A stretch of DNA of 64,000 nt. It comes from Linyphia triangularis (Eukaryota; Arthropoda; Arachnida; Araneae; Linyphiidae). A program made the position numbers and the translations under genes. This document shows positions 34,187-44,439 of this stretch, piece by piece. The notes under the pieces were generated by a model. That model made no database searches. It saw nothing but the letters and a program-made list of their open reading frames with translations, and was not told where the DNA came from. The stretch spans positions 26,794,688 through 26,858,687 of the forward strand of contig OZ021732.1 of the NCBI GenBank assembly GCA_963978545.1, given 5' to 3'. Positions within the stretch are counted from its first letter, which is position 1; every line of letters begins with the position of its first letter.

Positions 34187-35100
34187 TTTAAAGTACCCGT
34201 ATGTTTAACATAGGGTAATGTTTTTGGTCAACGAAATTGTTTCAATTTAAATGTCTTGCTCCTTGTAAAGCTCGCTTCCCAGCGTTTTCTCTGTAAAACT
34301 CGTTATCAAGCATTACGAGACACATTGCAGGAAAACAAACTCTTGCACTGCCTTATGCGAAATGTACATAAATTGTCCTTTTTACATAATTAATGCTACG
34401 AAATATTTACAAATATACAGAAATTTGTAACATTATGAAGGCTTTTAAAACTTTGCATTCTCTCTTTCAATGAAATAGCCAAAACATATCTTTTTAAATT
34501 AGTTACCAGCAGAGGATCAAAGGAAATGTAATTTATGAGAAGCTTCATTGACTCAGCACGTTTTGTTAAACGATCGGCTGTTGGAGTTTAAACATTTAAT
34601 GTCATATTTTATTTTTACGATTTTCTTTAGATTGACATATTGTGAAATTTAATGATTGTTGTTGTTTATATTTAGTTTAATATTTTTCTGTTTAATTTTA
34701 TTCTTCACATTTTTGTGACTTCTATAATCGCGATCCCCCTTTTCCCCCATCCCCTTAGTGGGCCCCTAAAATTATTTCGCATCTGGCCAATTCGGAATTA
34801 CGTATCGCGATTGAATTGTGTGGAGAAGCTGCCTCTTAGTGACGGTGAATGTAATATATGTCAGTGTATGTATATTTGTATGTGTATATGTTACAGCTAA
34901 TGGTCGAAACCGTTGATGAGCACATTACCTGGCTAACCTGCAGATTAACTTATTTACTCCTTGAAGGCGAATTTCTAGTAAGTCCCTACACTCCCTATGT
35001 TACAATTTTCTAGCCAAGTACATTTAGAAACTTTTTATAAAACCTCGAAATTTGGTGAGTAGGTACGAAAATGATTTTTTTTTTTTTAAATGACACAAAA
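34187..35100. other. Non-coding stretch
   Basis: No gene or TE end is recognised. The 61-codon frame at 34715-34900 has no recognisable content. Confidence 0.45.
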
Positions 35101-35402
35101 TGGCGGCACTTTTGTGTGCCGCCAAATTTTAGAATTAAAGCAAAAATTAGAATTTAGCCAAATTTGTAATTAATCCCTTAATAAACGCACTGTTGTTTTT
35201 GTAGTACATATATTATTTTATTTTACATTCAAATTATTATCATAAACTATTTTACACAGTGTATAATAGGTGTATTACATTATAGGTAGTATAATAGGTA
35301 GGTAAAGTAAACAACTTTTAAACTTATCTTTTTCTTTGTGTGCCGCCAAATTTTGAAATCGTTAAAAGTGTGCCGCGACAAAACAAAGGTTGAGAATCAC
35401 TG
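35101..35402 (+). mobile_element. hAT deletion derivative of the 26212 family
   Basis: The right 230 bp nearly matches the right end of the hAT at 26212-27390 and finishes with GGTTGAGAATCACTG. The left starts GGCGGCAC...TGTGTGCCGCC, equivalent to bases about 15-45 of that element, so the outermost left TIR is lost and the coding region is deleted. Small insertions of the TATAATAGGT type distinguish it. Confidence 0.8.
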
Positions 35403-36774
35403 GTCTAATATATTTTATTTTTGAAATCCTTTCATCAATGCATGTACAATGGCTCCACCTTGTTTTGTCTTTTGCTATTTTAATTTTAATTTATAATAGA
35501 TGGACATTAAATGAAAACAATGTATGACGTTTCATTAAGTGATCTTGTACGCACCTTCTCGCCCAATTTCAAGGTGATTTTAAAGAGTGCAGGGTTTCCG
35601 CGCATGTGGAAAGTCAGGAAATGTCATGGAAAGTCATCGATTTGGACATTGGGTAAAATTTGTCATAGAAAGTCATGATTTTAAGCAAGAAAATGGCCAT
35701 AAGTAATGGAAATACAGTTAATTTTATGGATTTCTTAACATTTTAAGTAAAATCACGTAACTGTGATGTTTCGACATAAAAGTGGAGAACCGAGGCCGTG
35801 CGCGAAAAACAAAGTATCTTGCTAGATGCTCAGTTTCACGAGCGGAGTGTACTAGTTGTATCAGGCCCGAAACAACCAGATCGTGACTCACTTTTTAGGT
35901 AAGATTGCATACGAAGATGGATGAAGAAGCATCAAAATTGGAATATTTACAATGCCTAACTACATAATCTATTCTAAATTAAAGTATAGGAATAAATGAA
36001 AAATTCTTATAATTTTAGGGAATAATTTAAAAAAAATTAATTTGTTCAAAATAATTTATTAAAAAGCTTGTTGTTTCAAAACTGATTGGTGGTTACACTG
36101 AAATAATTTCAGTTTAATTTTTCTTAAAAACTAAAATACAAAACCAATATTAAAAAAATTATTTAAATAATCTTTTACTTTAATAAATCTTTTATTTAAA
36201 ACCAGAAACTCCTTTAAGAAAAAATTGAACATTTATCCACAAATTCTTCCTTTAAAAAGACTAATTATATAAAAATATCTTTTAATATTTAAGAAACTTC
36301 TCTTACCTAGATTTAAAGCAAAACATAGTTTAAAAATTTAGTGAGTAATTAAACAAGTTATATTTTTATAGTTCAAAGACATTTTTACAAAACTTTTTAA
36401 GAGTATTACGAAGTAAATTAAATTCATTTTAGTTTTTTAGAAATTGGTTGCTTTTCCATGAACAGAGTTCTAGAATGATAAAGAATATCTCATCTAAATT
36501 GAAACTATCATGTCTAAACAGAAGACATTTCCAAGAATCTAGGGCGGATGCCTTCTGGGTGGAATTTTAAAGAGAAGCTGCCTTACATTTATGCCTTGAT
36601 TAGGAAGAAACCCAGAAAACTCCGACGGCAGCTTGACAATCGACGCAAGTGTCTCGATATGCTGTCGTGTCTGTTTCGGAAATCAAAAATTGCATAGCGA
36701 TAACAAAAGAAATCAATCTCATCGATACCAAGACTTAATTTTAAAATAGGTTAATTAAAAAAAATATACATATA
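35403..36774. other. Non-coding stretch with an inverted-repeat arm
   Basis: CAGGGTTTCCGCGC at about 35592 followed by repeated GTCATGGAAAGTCA and GTCATAGAAAGTCAT motifs resembles a DNA-element terminus, but no partner end was located. The segment at 35778-35828 is matched in inverse orientation at about 43072-43118. 35930-36470 is very AT-rich. Confidence 0.45.
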
Positions 36775-37021
36775 TGTTGTGGTCGGTAGTCTAGGGGAAA
36801 TTAGGAACTATGCAGTTTTGTTACTTAAAGTTATTTAATTTCATTAGTTCATCTTGGTTTAATTACAAAAGAAGACTGTTAAGCCTTCACTAGAAGATCG
36901 TGATGGCGGCCTAGGGCAGAATCCTCTCGCTCCTCTCAAGTCTTGCTGTTTTATACCCAGTAGCGCTGCAGTCGATAGGCGCTGCAGTCTATACTGACTC
37001 ATCTCCATTGTGTATACGACA
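36775..37021 (-). repeat. 3' LTR of the gypsy-type element
   Basis: 247 bp with TG...CA ends. It differs from the 5' LTR mainly by about 16 extra bases, a tandem repeat of CTGCAGTCGATAGGCG-type sequence, and by a few substitutions. The same extra unit is in the solo LTR, so the shorter 5' LTR is probably the one that lost a repeat. Confidence 0.9.
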
Positions 37022-37627
37022 CTCGGGCATTCTGATATCCATTCAGTCCTCTGAATGTAACTATATTTCTAAAAAGACACTTACAAGAGAAAGAAACAAA
37101 CTACAAAAGTAAAAGAAATAAAATTCGAAAACTACAATTCTTTCTCTTCAAATTGAATGGAAAAACTTTGTAAATAATAAAGCGTAAAATGCGATTAAAG
37201 TAGAATACCTGAGTACAAGAAAGAAAACAAATGTATATTCTAAACCTCCTAATTCACAAGAAAATTTTCACTATTCAAAAATTTGGAGGATAAATTGATA
37301 GAAAAATAAACATACAAATATAACTGATAAACAGTACATATCAATTTAACAAAACAAGTTTTCAAAATAAATGTTATTGATAAGAAAACGTTTAAAAATA
37401 CAGAAAAATGTGAATCACAAAAGTTAAAGGAATACTAAAATGTAAACAATAGATTATTAAAATGTAAATAATGATTATCAAGTAGGAATCAAACAATATA
37501 AGTAACATATAGTTATAAGAAAATGTTCAGTTCTTGCTATAATGTTGAAAGAAAAAAAAATCACTTATATACTAAGTTCACTGTAAGTTTATGAGTGTTC
37601 GTTAAGGAAAAAAACACAGTTTATGGT

Positions 37628-38473
37628 TCAATTGTCTTTCCATTTTTTCATAAAATCGGCGGCTGTAGATGTCAAATTTGGGCCTTCGTGACTACCCAAT
37701 TTTCGAACATCATAACGATCATTTGGTCGAATCTTAATAACTTCGTAGGGGACAAAAAATTTAACACGTAATTTTAAACCCGGCTTGAACTGGGTTCGCT
37801 TGATCGCAATTTTGTCACCAATTTGATACACAGCAGCTGGTTTTCGATGTTTATCGTACTGAACTTTGCTGCGCTGTTGATGTTGAAGGATATTTTCTTT
37901 AGCAGTTGTTCGAATGTTTTCCCGATCGGTAACTGTTGACTGAATTTGGGCGTCTTCTAAAATTTCCTTAATACGAATGTCATCTGTATTCCGCATTTTA
38001 ACACCGGTGAAGAGTTGGAATGGGGTATATTCTGTAGCGAGTGATACGGTGCTGTTAATTATTCTTTGCACAGAAGGGACGTATTTAAACCATTTAGTGG
38101 GTTCTTCTAGAGGTAATTTTGTTAATACAGGGATGAGGGTTGAATAGAATTTTCCGGCTTGTCCGTTACCTCGTGAAACACCTGTGGTGATAGTAATGTG
38201 TTCTATTTTTTCATCACGACAGTAGTTTTGAAATTCGATGGAAGTGAACGCACTGGCTCTGTCGCTAATAATTCGAACAGGGTTTCCTAATGTTGTTTAG
38301 TGTTGTATCAGTTTATCAATAGCGTCTTTTGCCGTTGTGGAACGAACGGGATACAGCCATAGAAATTTAAAAAAAGCACAGACGATACTAAAATTATGTT
38401 TGTAATTTTCTGAAAAATCGAATCTTTTGGGCGATTGATAAATAGGCGTTTCGTCTGATAAAAAAATTTGCAT
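37628..38473 (-). pseudogene. Fused RT-integrase remnant of pol
   Basis: A frame of 282 codons with one internal TAA (about 38297-38299). The first codons give TPIYQSPKRFDF, the conserved start of a gypsy reverse transcriptase. After about 24 codons the sequence jumps straight into integrase core (FFKFLWLYPVRSTTAKDAI), then IISDRASAFTS with the second catalytic Asp, then GVSRGNGQAGKF. In intact integrases the position after GNGQ-x is the catalytic Glu. Here it is Gly. The chromodomain-free C-terminal region follows, to the stop at 37628. The first catalytic Asp and the zinc finger are deleted. Confidence 0.85.
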
Positions 38474-38475
38474 AG

Positions 38476-40269
38476 TTAAATTTGTTTCTTTAATTTTATG
38501 TGGCCGATTAGAATTAAAGTTTCAATTTCTTTTGGCTGAGATAAGTTTGTTATGTGTAACAAATCCAGTTCAGTTATTTGTATAGTGTTACAAGTGTAAA
38601 TAAAATCTTTCATTTCATTACTATCCGCAATTTCAGTGAATTCCATAAATAAAGTCTGGCTTAAATCAGAGTCGCCATTAATTTTCGCGAAGTCCTCAGA
38701 TTCATCTCTAAGTGGGTGAGGGGGGCTACATGCGTGGAAAGATACATCATTATAAATTGATCTCGAGTTCTCAGGGTCAGTCTGAATTTCATCAGTGTGG
38801 GAAAGGAATTTTGTTTCGAGTTGGGAAGGATTCTCAAGTGCTTCGTTCTCAAGTGTATGTGGGGTGAAGAATGTTGAATCGAAGTTATGCCCATGGCAAG
38901 TGTACAGTTTCAAAAGAGTACTTGGTGGGATAATTAATGGTCGATTAATTTTATTGCACACAGCTGCAGGAAAAATGAAGGAATTTTGTGGCGTTTTGGG
39001 AAGGGATATTTTAATATGTGCTAATTTAGCAGTTTCTTCAGAAAATGCGCCTTGTAACAGAATTTCTTTATCACAAATAATATTTGGGTTTACATATGCA
39101 TTGTAAATACAGATAATAGAGCTTCCCGAATCTATCAAGGCATCTACCATTTCATCATTTACCAAAAGAGTTTCATATTGGAGTTCATTAATAAATTTAT
39201 TAGAAATAAGAGGCGCTTGAGCTTCAATTGTACAAATAGTATTTTCATTTTTAGGGAATAGTTTTCGGAAATTTTCCTGGGTTGGTTGACGATTTTGATA
39301 CCCAGTTTTATTTTTATCATAAGAGGGTCGCGAATTTACTTCAGCTAGTGACTTTCGCTTGGAATTAAAATAGTTGTCGCATTCCAATGCTAGTTGAGAC
39401 GGTTTAAACCACGTATCCGCTTGACGGACAGCAATGTGAGATTGGGTGTCTCGGTCAAGGGTGCTAAATAATTTATCACTAACCATTAATTGACATATTT
39501 CCTCTACCGTGCTAGCATTTCTTAATTCTAAATAGTACTTGAAAGCTACAATTAAACGGCTTGAAAACTGAACGTGAGTTTCGTTCGGGAACCTTTGAGC
39601 TCGTCGAAAATTAATAAGAGTTTCCGGGGCTGTAGGTTGGAATTGTTGCAAAACGATATTTTTAACCCTTTCATAATTAGTTAGGTCAGTCTCCGAAATG
39701 TACAATAATACACTATTTGCACGCTCTCCAAGAATATTTATCAAAATCTCTGCCTTAAATTCTTGTGGTACCTGTTTGGTAGCAAATGCACGCTCCAAAG
39801 AATGAAAAAACAAATTTAAATTTTCTGCTCGTGAAGGAACTGGCATAGATAAAGTTTTAACGCTTCGTAAAAGATTTTCGAGGCTGGATGTCGAAGTGTC
39901 GGGGGCGACATTATTTGTAATTGCGTTTGTCGGGTTTACCGAAATATTTCTTCTAAGAGCCGCAACTTCTAATTCTTTCTCGGCGCTTGATAACTTTAAT
40001 TTTTCCAGCTGTAATTCTTGAGCAAGTTGCTCTTTTGCTAAATTTGCCTGCTCTTTCGCGAAATTTGCTTGCTCTTTCGCCTTGCGTTCTGCGATTGTAT
40101 CCGAAATTAAATCTATAACGAATTGTGGATCATCTTTAAATACAGGACATGACTCGATGTTTTGTTTAATCACTATTAACGTTGCATTTTCTGGGATAGT
40201 GATACCTATTTCCTTAGAAATTTTGATTAAATCGTCCTTCCGAGAATTTTTATACATTTTTGTAAACAA
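38476..40269 (-). CDS. Gag-protease polyprotein of the gypsy-type element
   Basis: An uninterrupted 597-codon frame. Residues 1-65 are a helical N-terminal domain (KDDLIKISKEIGI). Residues 60-105 form a charged coiled coil with KEQANLAKEQ repeats. About 130-320 is a capsid-like region with LFFHSLERAF and a VRQADTWF motif. No CCHC zinc knuckle is seen. A retroviral-type aspartic protease follows, with the active site ALIDSGSS near residue 377. The frame stops at 38476 just before the pol remnant, which lies in another frame (-1 relative), so pol would need frameshifting or the frame has been broken. The Gag style is one I associate with arachnid gypsy elements. The protein would form the cytoplasmic particle. 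Confidence 0.8.
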   Translation of the reverse strand: MFTKMYKNSRKDDLIKISKEIGITIPENATLIVIKQNIESCPVFKDDPQFVIDLISDTIAERKAKEQANFAKEQANLAKEQLAQELQLEKLKLSSAEKELEVAALRRNISVNPTNAITNNVAPDTSTSSLENLLRSVKTLSMPVPSRAENLNLFFHSLERAFATKQVPQEFKAEILINILGERANSVLLYISETDLTNYERVKNIVLQQFQPTAPETLINFRRAQRFPNETHVQFSSRLIVAFKYYLELRNASTVEEICQLMVSDKLFSTLDRDTQSHIAVRQADTWFKPSQLALECDNYFNSKRKSLAEVNSRPSYDKNKTGYQNRQPTQENFRKLFPKNENTICTIEAQAPLISNKFINELQYETLLVNDEMVDALIDSGSSIICIYNAYVNPNIICDKEILLQGAFSEETAKLAHIKISLPKTPQNSFIFPAAVCNKINRPLIIPPSTLLKLYTCHGHNFDSTFFTPHTLENEALENPSQLETKFLSHTDEIQTDPENSRSIYNDVSFHACSPPHPLRDESEDFAKINGDSDLSQTLFMEFTEIADSNEMKDFIYTCNTIQITELDLLHITNLSQPKEIETLILIGHIKLKKQI

Positions 40270-41209
40270 AGGTAATTTTAAATCCTACCTGGATATCTGC
40301 TACACGTTGAACAAGGACAATATTTCCCTTTAAATTTTTTTTTTCTCTGTTATTGGTGACGCTTACAGAACTTTTTAACACTGGCACAAAATCGCGCACA
40401 TTGTAGTAGGTAGACACTTGCGTGATTTGAAGATCACATGCATTATTTTGCACACACGCGATGACACTTTTTAGAGCACAATCGATGGCACAAATGTGAT
40501 GAAACACTTGTGATGTTGGTTTTGCTGCGTTGCTTGTTGGGAAGGGGACGTTGTGTTGGTCCCCGTTGAATCTCCCAGTGTGTGACAGGAAAGGCTGGAA
40601 CTGGTTTGCAGTTGAAGAAGATGAAGAGGGAACAAACTCCGGTATTTCAGAAGGGTTGAAGATCGAAGGGGACGAAAAAACTCCGGATGGCTTTCCTGTG
40701 AGGTGAACTCTTCGCTGGACGGCTTTCTTTCGGGGCGCTGTCGGGATGATTTTCTGGAGCGGTGTGGGTTGGCTACGCTGGTGTTGGAAAGGCAACGTTG
40801 TGGAAGGTCGTTTTCTGCGGTGTCTATTGAGCTGTAGAATTGGCTCGTTGCGTTAGGCAGTGGAAAGTCAATTTTCTCCTTTGGGATGAATTGCGTGAGA
40901 GGCACTGATATGGGCCGTTCGGGTTTGTTTTGCCCGTGGTGGGAGAGGCGCTGTGATGGGCCTGCTGGGTTTTGTTTGCCCAATTTTTCTTGTAGTGGAG
41001 AAGTTTGAGAGGCTCTGGTATGGGCCTTCCGGGTGTTGTTTGCCCGATTTTTCGTGTATTTGAAGAGGCGCTGGTATGGGCCTACTGGGTTTTGTTTGCC
41101 CGTACTGTGATGATTTGCATCGAATATAAGTTTCATAGGTTGAGTGTTTTATTTGAACTCAACTAGTGATGTAGCGAAAATTCAGGATTCAGAACCGGCT
41201 GAGACCCCA
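40270..41209 (-). repeat. Leader of the gypsy-type element with tandem repeats
   Basis: Between the primer-binding site and the Gag ATG is a 940-base leader. At about 40905-41110 four units of about 65 bp repeat TATGGGCC-x-GGGTTTTGTTTGCCCG. Two overlapping open frames of 181 and 221 codons cross the leader, but the larger one is built on these repeats (NPVGPYQRL, NPAGPSQRL) and I do not regard either as a gene. A function in packaging or translation is possible but not shown. Confidence 0.65.
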
Positions 41210-41440
41210 TGTTGTGGTCGGTAGTCTAGGGGAAATTAGGAACTATGCAGTTTTGTTACTTAAAGTTATTTAATTTCATTAGTTCATCTTGGTTTAATTA
41301 CAAAAGAAGACTGTTAAGCCTTCACTAGAAGATCGTGATGGCGGCCTAGGGAAGAATCCTCTCGCTCCTCTCAAGTCTTGCTGTTTTATACCCAGTGGCG
41401 CTGCAGTCGATACTGACTAATCTCCACTGTGTATACGACA
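41210..41440 (-). repeat. 5' LTR of the gypsy-type element
   Basis: 231 bp, TG...CA, nearly identical to the 3' LTR except for the missing 16-base repeat unit and a few substitutions. Near identity implies a fairly recent insertion. Confidence 0.9.
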
Positions 41441-41444
41441 TATA

Positions 41445-41960
41445 TAATCATACAGAAAGAGTGGCTAGTTTTCTTTTCATACTTTGAGATTTCACTTTGT
41501 CATTATGAATTTTGACATAATTTTTTAAATGTATGTTAATACTAAACTTGAAATTTTTCAAAATAATTGTACTAGAAGAATCCTTAATCTTTTGGCCTGT
41601 TAAAATTATTAGCGAAGCAATTTTAGAAAGGGCAGACATTACTTCAATCGAAGAAGAAATCGGTGAGAGAAGGTGGCGATGGACGGGTTATGCATTAAGA
41701 ATGCCAAAAGAGAATCTAACACACGTTTCTCTCTCTTGGGCTCCAAGGAGGAAGGCCAAGGACGGCAAAGGGAAAGGAACGGAGGGAGAGGACGGCAATG
41801 GCAAGAGGAAGGCCAAGGACAACTTGGCAAAGTCAAATGCAATCAGACCTAAAAAAGAATCACTTAAATGGTCTAGAGGAAGCAAGATCCCTGGCCAAAG
41901 ATCGGAAGGTATGGAGAGGTAGGCTGGAAACCTTAACAGCGTGAAGAGCCTAATTAAGTA
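41445..41960 (+). pseudogene. LINE reverse-transcriptase C-terminal tail
   Basis: From about 41570 the plus-strand frame reads IFWPVKIIS, then EIGERRWRWTGYALRMPKE. That is the typical C-terminal tail motif (RRW-WIGH-LRMP) of non-LTR reverse transcriptases found in many animal genomes. It continues SLSWAPRRKAKDGKG through a purine-rich duplication (AAGGCCAAGGA repeated) to SLKWSRGSK and ends near 41960. The polymerase and endonuclease domains are missing, as expected from 5' truncation. The Lys/Gly-rich internal expansion is unusual. Clade is uncertain. The minus-strand frames here are shadows. Confidence 0.7.
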
Positions 41961-43506
41961 AATATGTAATGCTCACTGACAAACGAAATTCTATTCAAAT
42001 TTTCATCTTCGTTCCACAATCACATTGTCGATCAGGAATTTCAGGAAGAAGATCCATCTTTTTCAATACTAGTTCCTTCAAAAGTTGTTTCTGATCTTTG
42101 AATTTCAAAAAATTTTCTTCATGTTTAACTCCGATAACTTTTTGAAATTTCTAGAAAATATGGCATCGAACTTAACTTATTACACAATATTCGAATAAAC
42201 ATTTCTAATACTTTTAGAATATGCGAATACAAATCCTCATGCGTTTGGCTTCTTATAAGAAAATTTGTTATTTAGTATTCGGTACTTATGCTACCATTAT
42301 ACATATATACAAATTTATAATACAGAATCCCACCTTATTTACCAAGCCAACATTTAAGCCACGGTAAAGAAGATAAGTATCCACAGAAAGATCACTAATT
42401 AATCCTTGGTACAGATGTAGTATAGGACATTCTTTGGCGCAATTTTATCTGGCATTTTTAAAAAAAATGTTGTTTTTGGCGACGATTTTATTTTAAGTTA
42501 TATTTTAATTCAGTTAATTATTTATATTTTAATCTTCATTCAGTTACTGTGTTTTTAATTTTGGCGAATTTTCTAAACGCCAAAAGACTGAAAAAAAAAA
42601 TTCTAAATGTCATATACCACATCTGTTTTCAATTCTTACAAAAATACACTTACATTAAGAATGTCATGAACAATAACTAGAAAATTACCCCAAAACTTGG
42701 TTAGATTCCTCAGTTCAAATATTGAAAATCATTAATAAATTGCTACCTAATAAAATCTGACAGGAAAACAGCTTAGGCTTAATATATACATATTTAATGC
42801 AGTATACGTTAAAGATTTCAAAGACCATTTTTTAGAAATGGCTTTTGAAAAATAATACAACCGAATCGCATTTAGTGCGTTATACTTTTATAATAACATT
42901 TTGAAAAAAATGTACTCACCGAAAATATAAATAATATTTAATATCCATAAGAAAAAAGTGAACCATTTACAAGTGGAAACAAAATCAACAGAACAACAAC
43001 TCAAAATTTCATAGCTTTGCGCTGTGATGTCAAACTCGTTTAAAAATTCAGGATTATGGCCTTGTAGACTGAGCATCTAGCAAGATACTTGGTTTTTCGC
43101 GCACGGCCTCGGGAGAACTTAATTAGCCATGGTTAGCGATATTGGATGTGACAACTTCCCATTTTCACTTTTTGACAAATCTACACAAAAAACATCAGTG
43201 CTAATCACTTGGCATATTTCTATCTAATATTTTTTATCAATACTACGATCCTTTACATTGACAGTCATGAATGGAAGTTCACATACTATTTTTTTGAATT
43301 GTTAAATTACTAGTTACTCACAGTTTTCCACTTTGGTCATTATGGTCAGAATATGTGTATGGCCCCTTTGTATGCCCAAGTCCTCGAGTAAATTTCTTAT
43401 GCAAAGCATATATTTACATGCAGTTAGCAAATGAACTATTGCATGCGCCTTTCCAATTATTTTTCTAGTAATAAAAAAACTCCTCTTTTGCGATCAGTGA
43501 TAATAG
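41961..43506. other. Non-coding stretch with an inverted-repeat arm
   Basis: No gene is recognised. 43072-43118 (GAGCATCTAGCAAGATAC, then TTTTTCGCGCACGGCCTCGG) is the inverse counterpart of 35778-35828, on the other side of the gypsy-type element and the LINE tail. Confidence 0.45.
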
Positions 43507-44439
43507 CAGGGGTGGGAATTCTGCGCCAATTGCGCCAGCGCGCGCCAAAAATGGTATCCTGCTCCAACCTGCTACAAAACCACATTTAAGTGCAATTCTG
43601 CGCCAATTTTCTTTAAATCTTCTTTTAAACGTGCACGCTAAAACACCAAACCAGCTCTCGCGCGTCAAATCTATGCGGAGACGAAATTACGGCAACCTCG
43701 AGGGCCGTTTTCGCTCGAATTTGCAAAACATTCGATTCCCCCCCCCCCCCCCCTTCTCCACAACAGAATGCAATGTGTGGATTATCCCTCTGAAATCGAC
43801 ATTAACGCATGCGCATTCATGTTCAAACACGCTTTGCATCGGTACAAATTAAAATTGCCAAGTACTGATAGCTGATATCACGTGCGACATTGCGAGATAG
43901 AACTTAGGGGGCAGCCTCAAAATTTCCAATTTCTAGTTAGCACGGATGGCCATTTCGTACGTACGTACCTTGATTAAGTTTGTTTTGCCGGATTTTTTTC
44001 ACTCCCTCTTGTTCTAAATAAAGAAGAAAGGAATTGCTAAAAAGTTAAAGGTGTATAACCATAAAATGTTTTTACTAAGCATTTAAAAAGAATATTTCCG
44101 CTCGGACTCGCGTAGTGACGATGCCTTCTATTAAATTTAGGGATGTTTTTTATAATTTACTTGTTGACTGTTGGTCATTAACTTTTAAACGTCCGTTTTA
44201 CATTTGAAATTAAGTATCACAAAAATATAATCAAAATCCCGGAATGTTTCCGATTTAAAAAAAAAAAAGTCATAAAAAAGTATAAGTTTATAGAACGGCA
44301 TGTAGGGTAAAATAGCCGTTTTGACGCAGAATTTGACCCGATTTGGAAAATAAAAAAAATTCACACAATTCACAAAAATTTAGAAACAGTCTTATTTTAA
44401 TTTTACTTTATTGCTATTTTTGCTATAAGAATTGTTATT

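Larger units (their letters stand above)
36775..41440 (-). mobile_element. Gypsy-type LTR retrotransposon, internally deleted
   Basis: Two LTRs (36775-37021 and 41210-41440) begin TGTCGTATACACA and end CCGACCACAACA on the minus strand, with TATA flanking both sides as a 4-bp TSD. Directly inside the 5' LTR is a primer-binding-site-like TGGGGTCTCAGCCGG at 41195-41209. No clear polypurine tract is visible inside the 3' LTR. The interior keeps a repeat-rich leader, a Gag-protease frame and a short pol remnant. Nearly all of the reverse transcriptase, RNase H and the integrase N-terminus are gone, so it cannot copy itself. The solo LTR at 19745-19987 belongs to this family. Confidence 0.9.

Noticed and set aside
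40250..41136. 181- and 221-codon overlapping minus-strand frames upstream of Gag
   Set aside because: They lie in the retroelement leader, overlap each other, and are partly built on the 65-bp tandem repeats.
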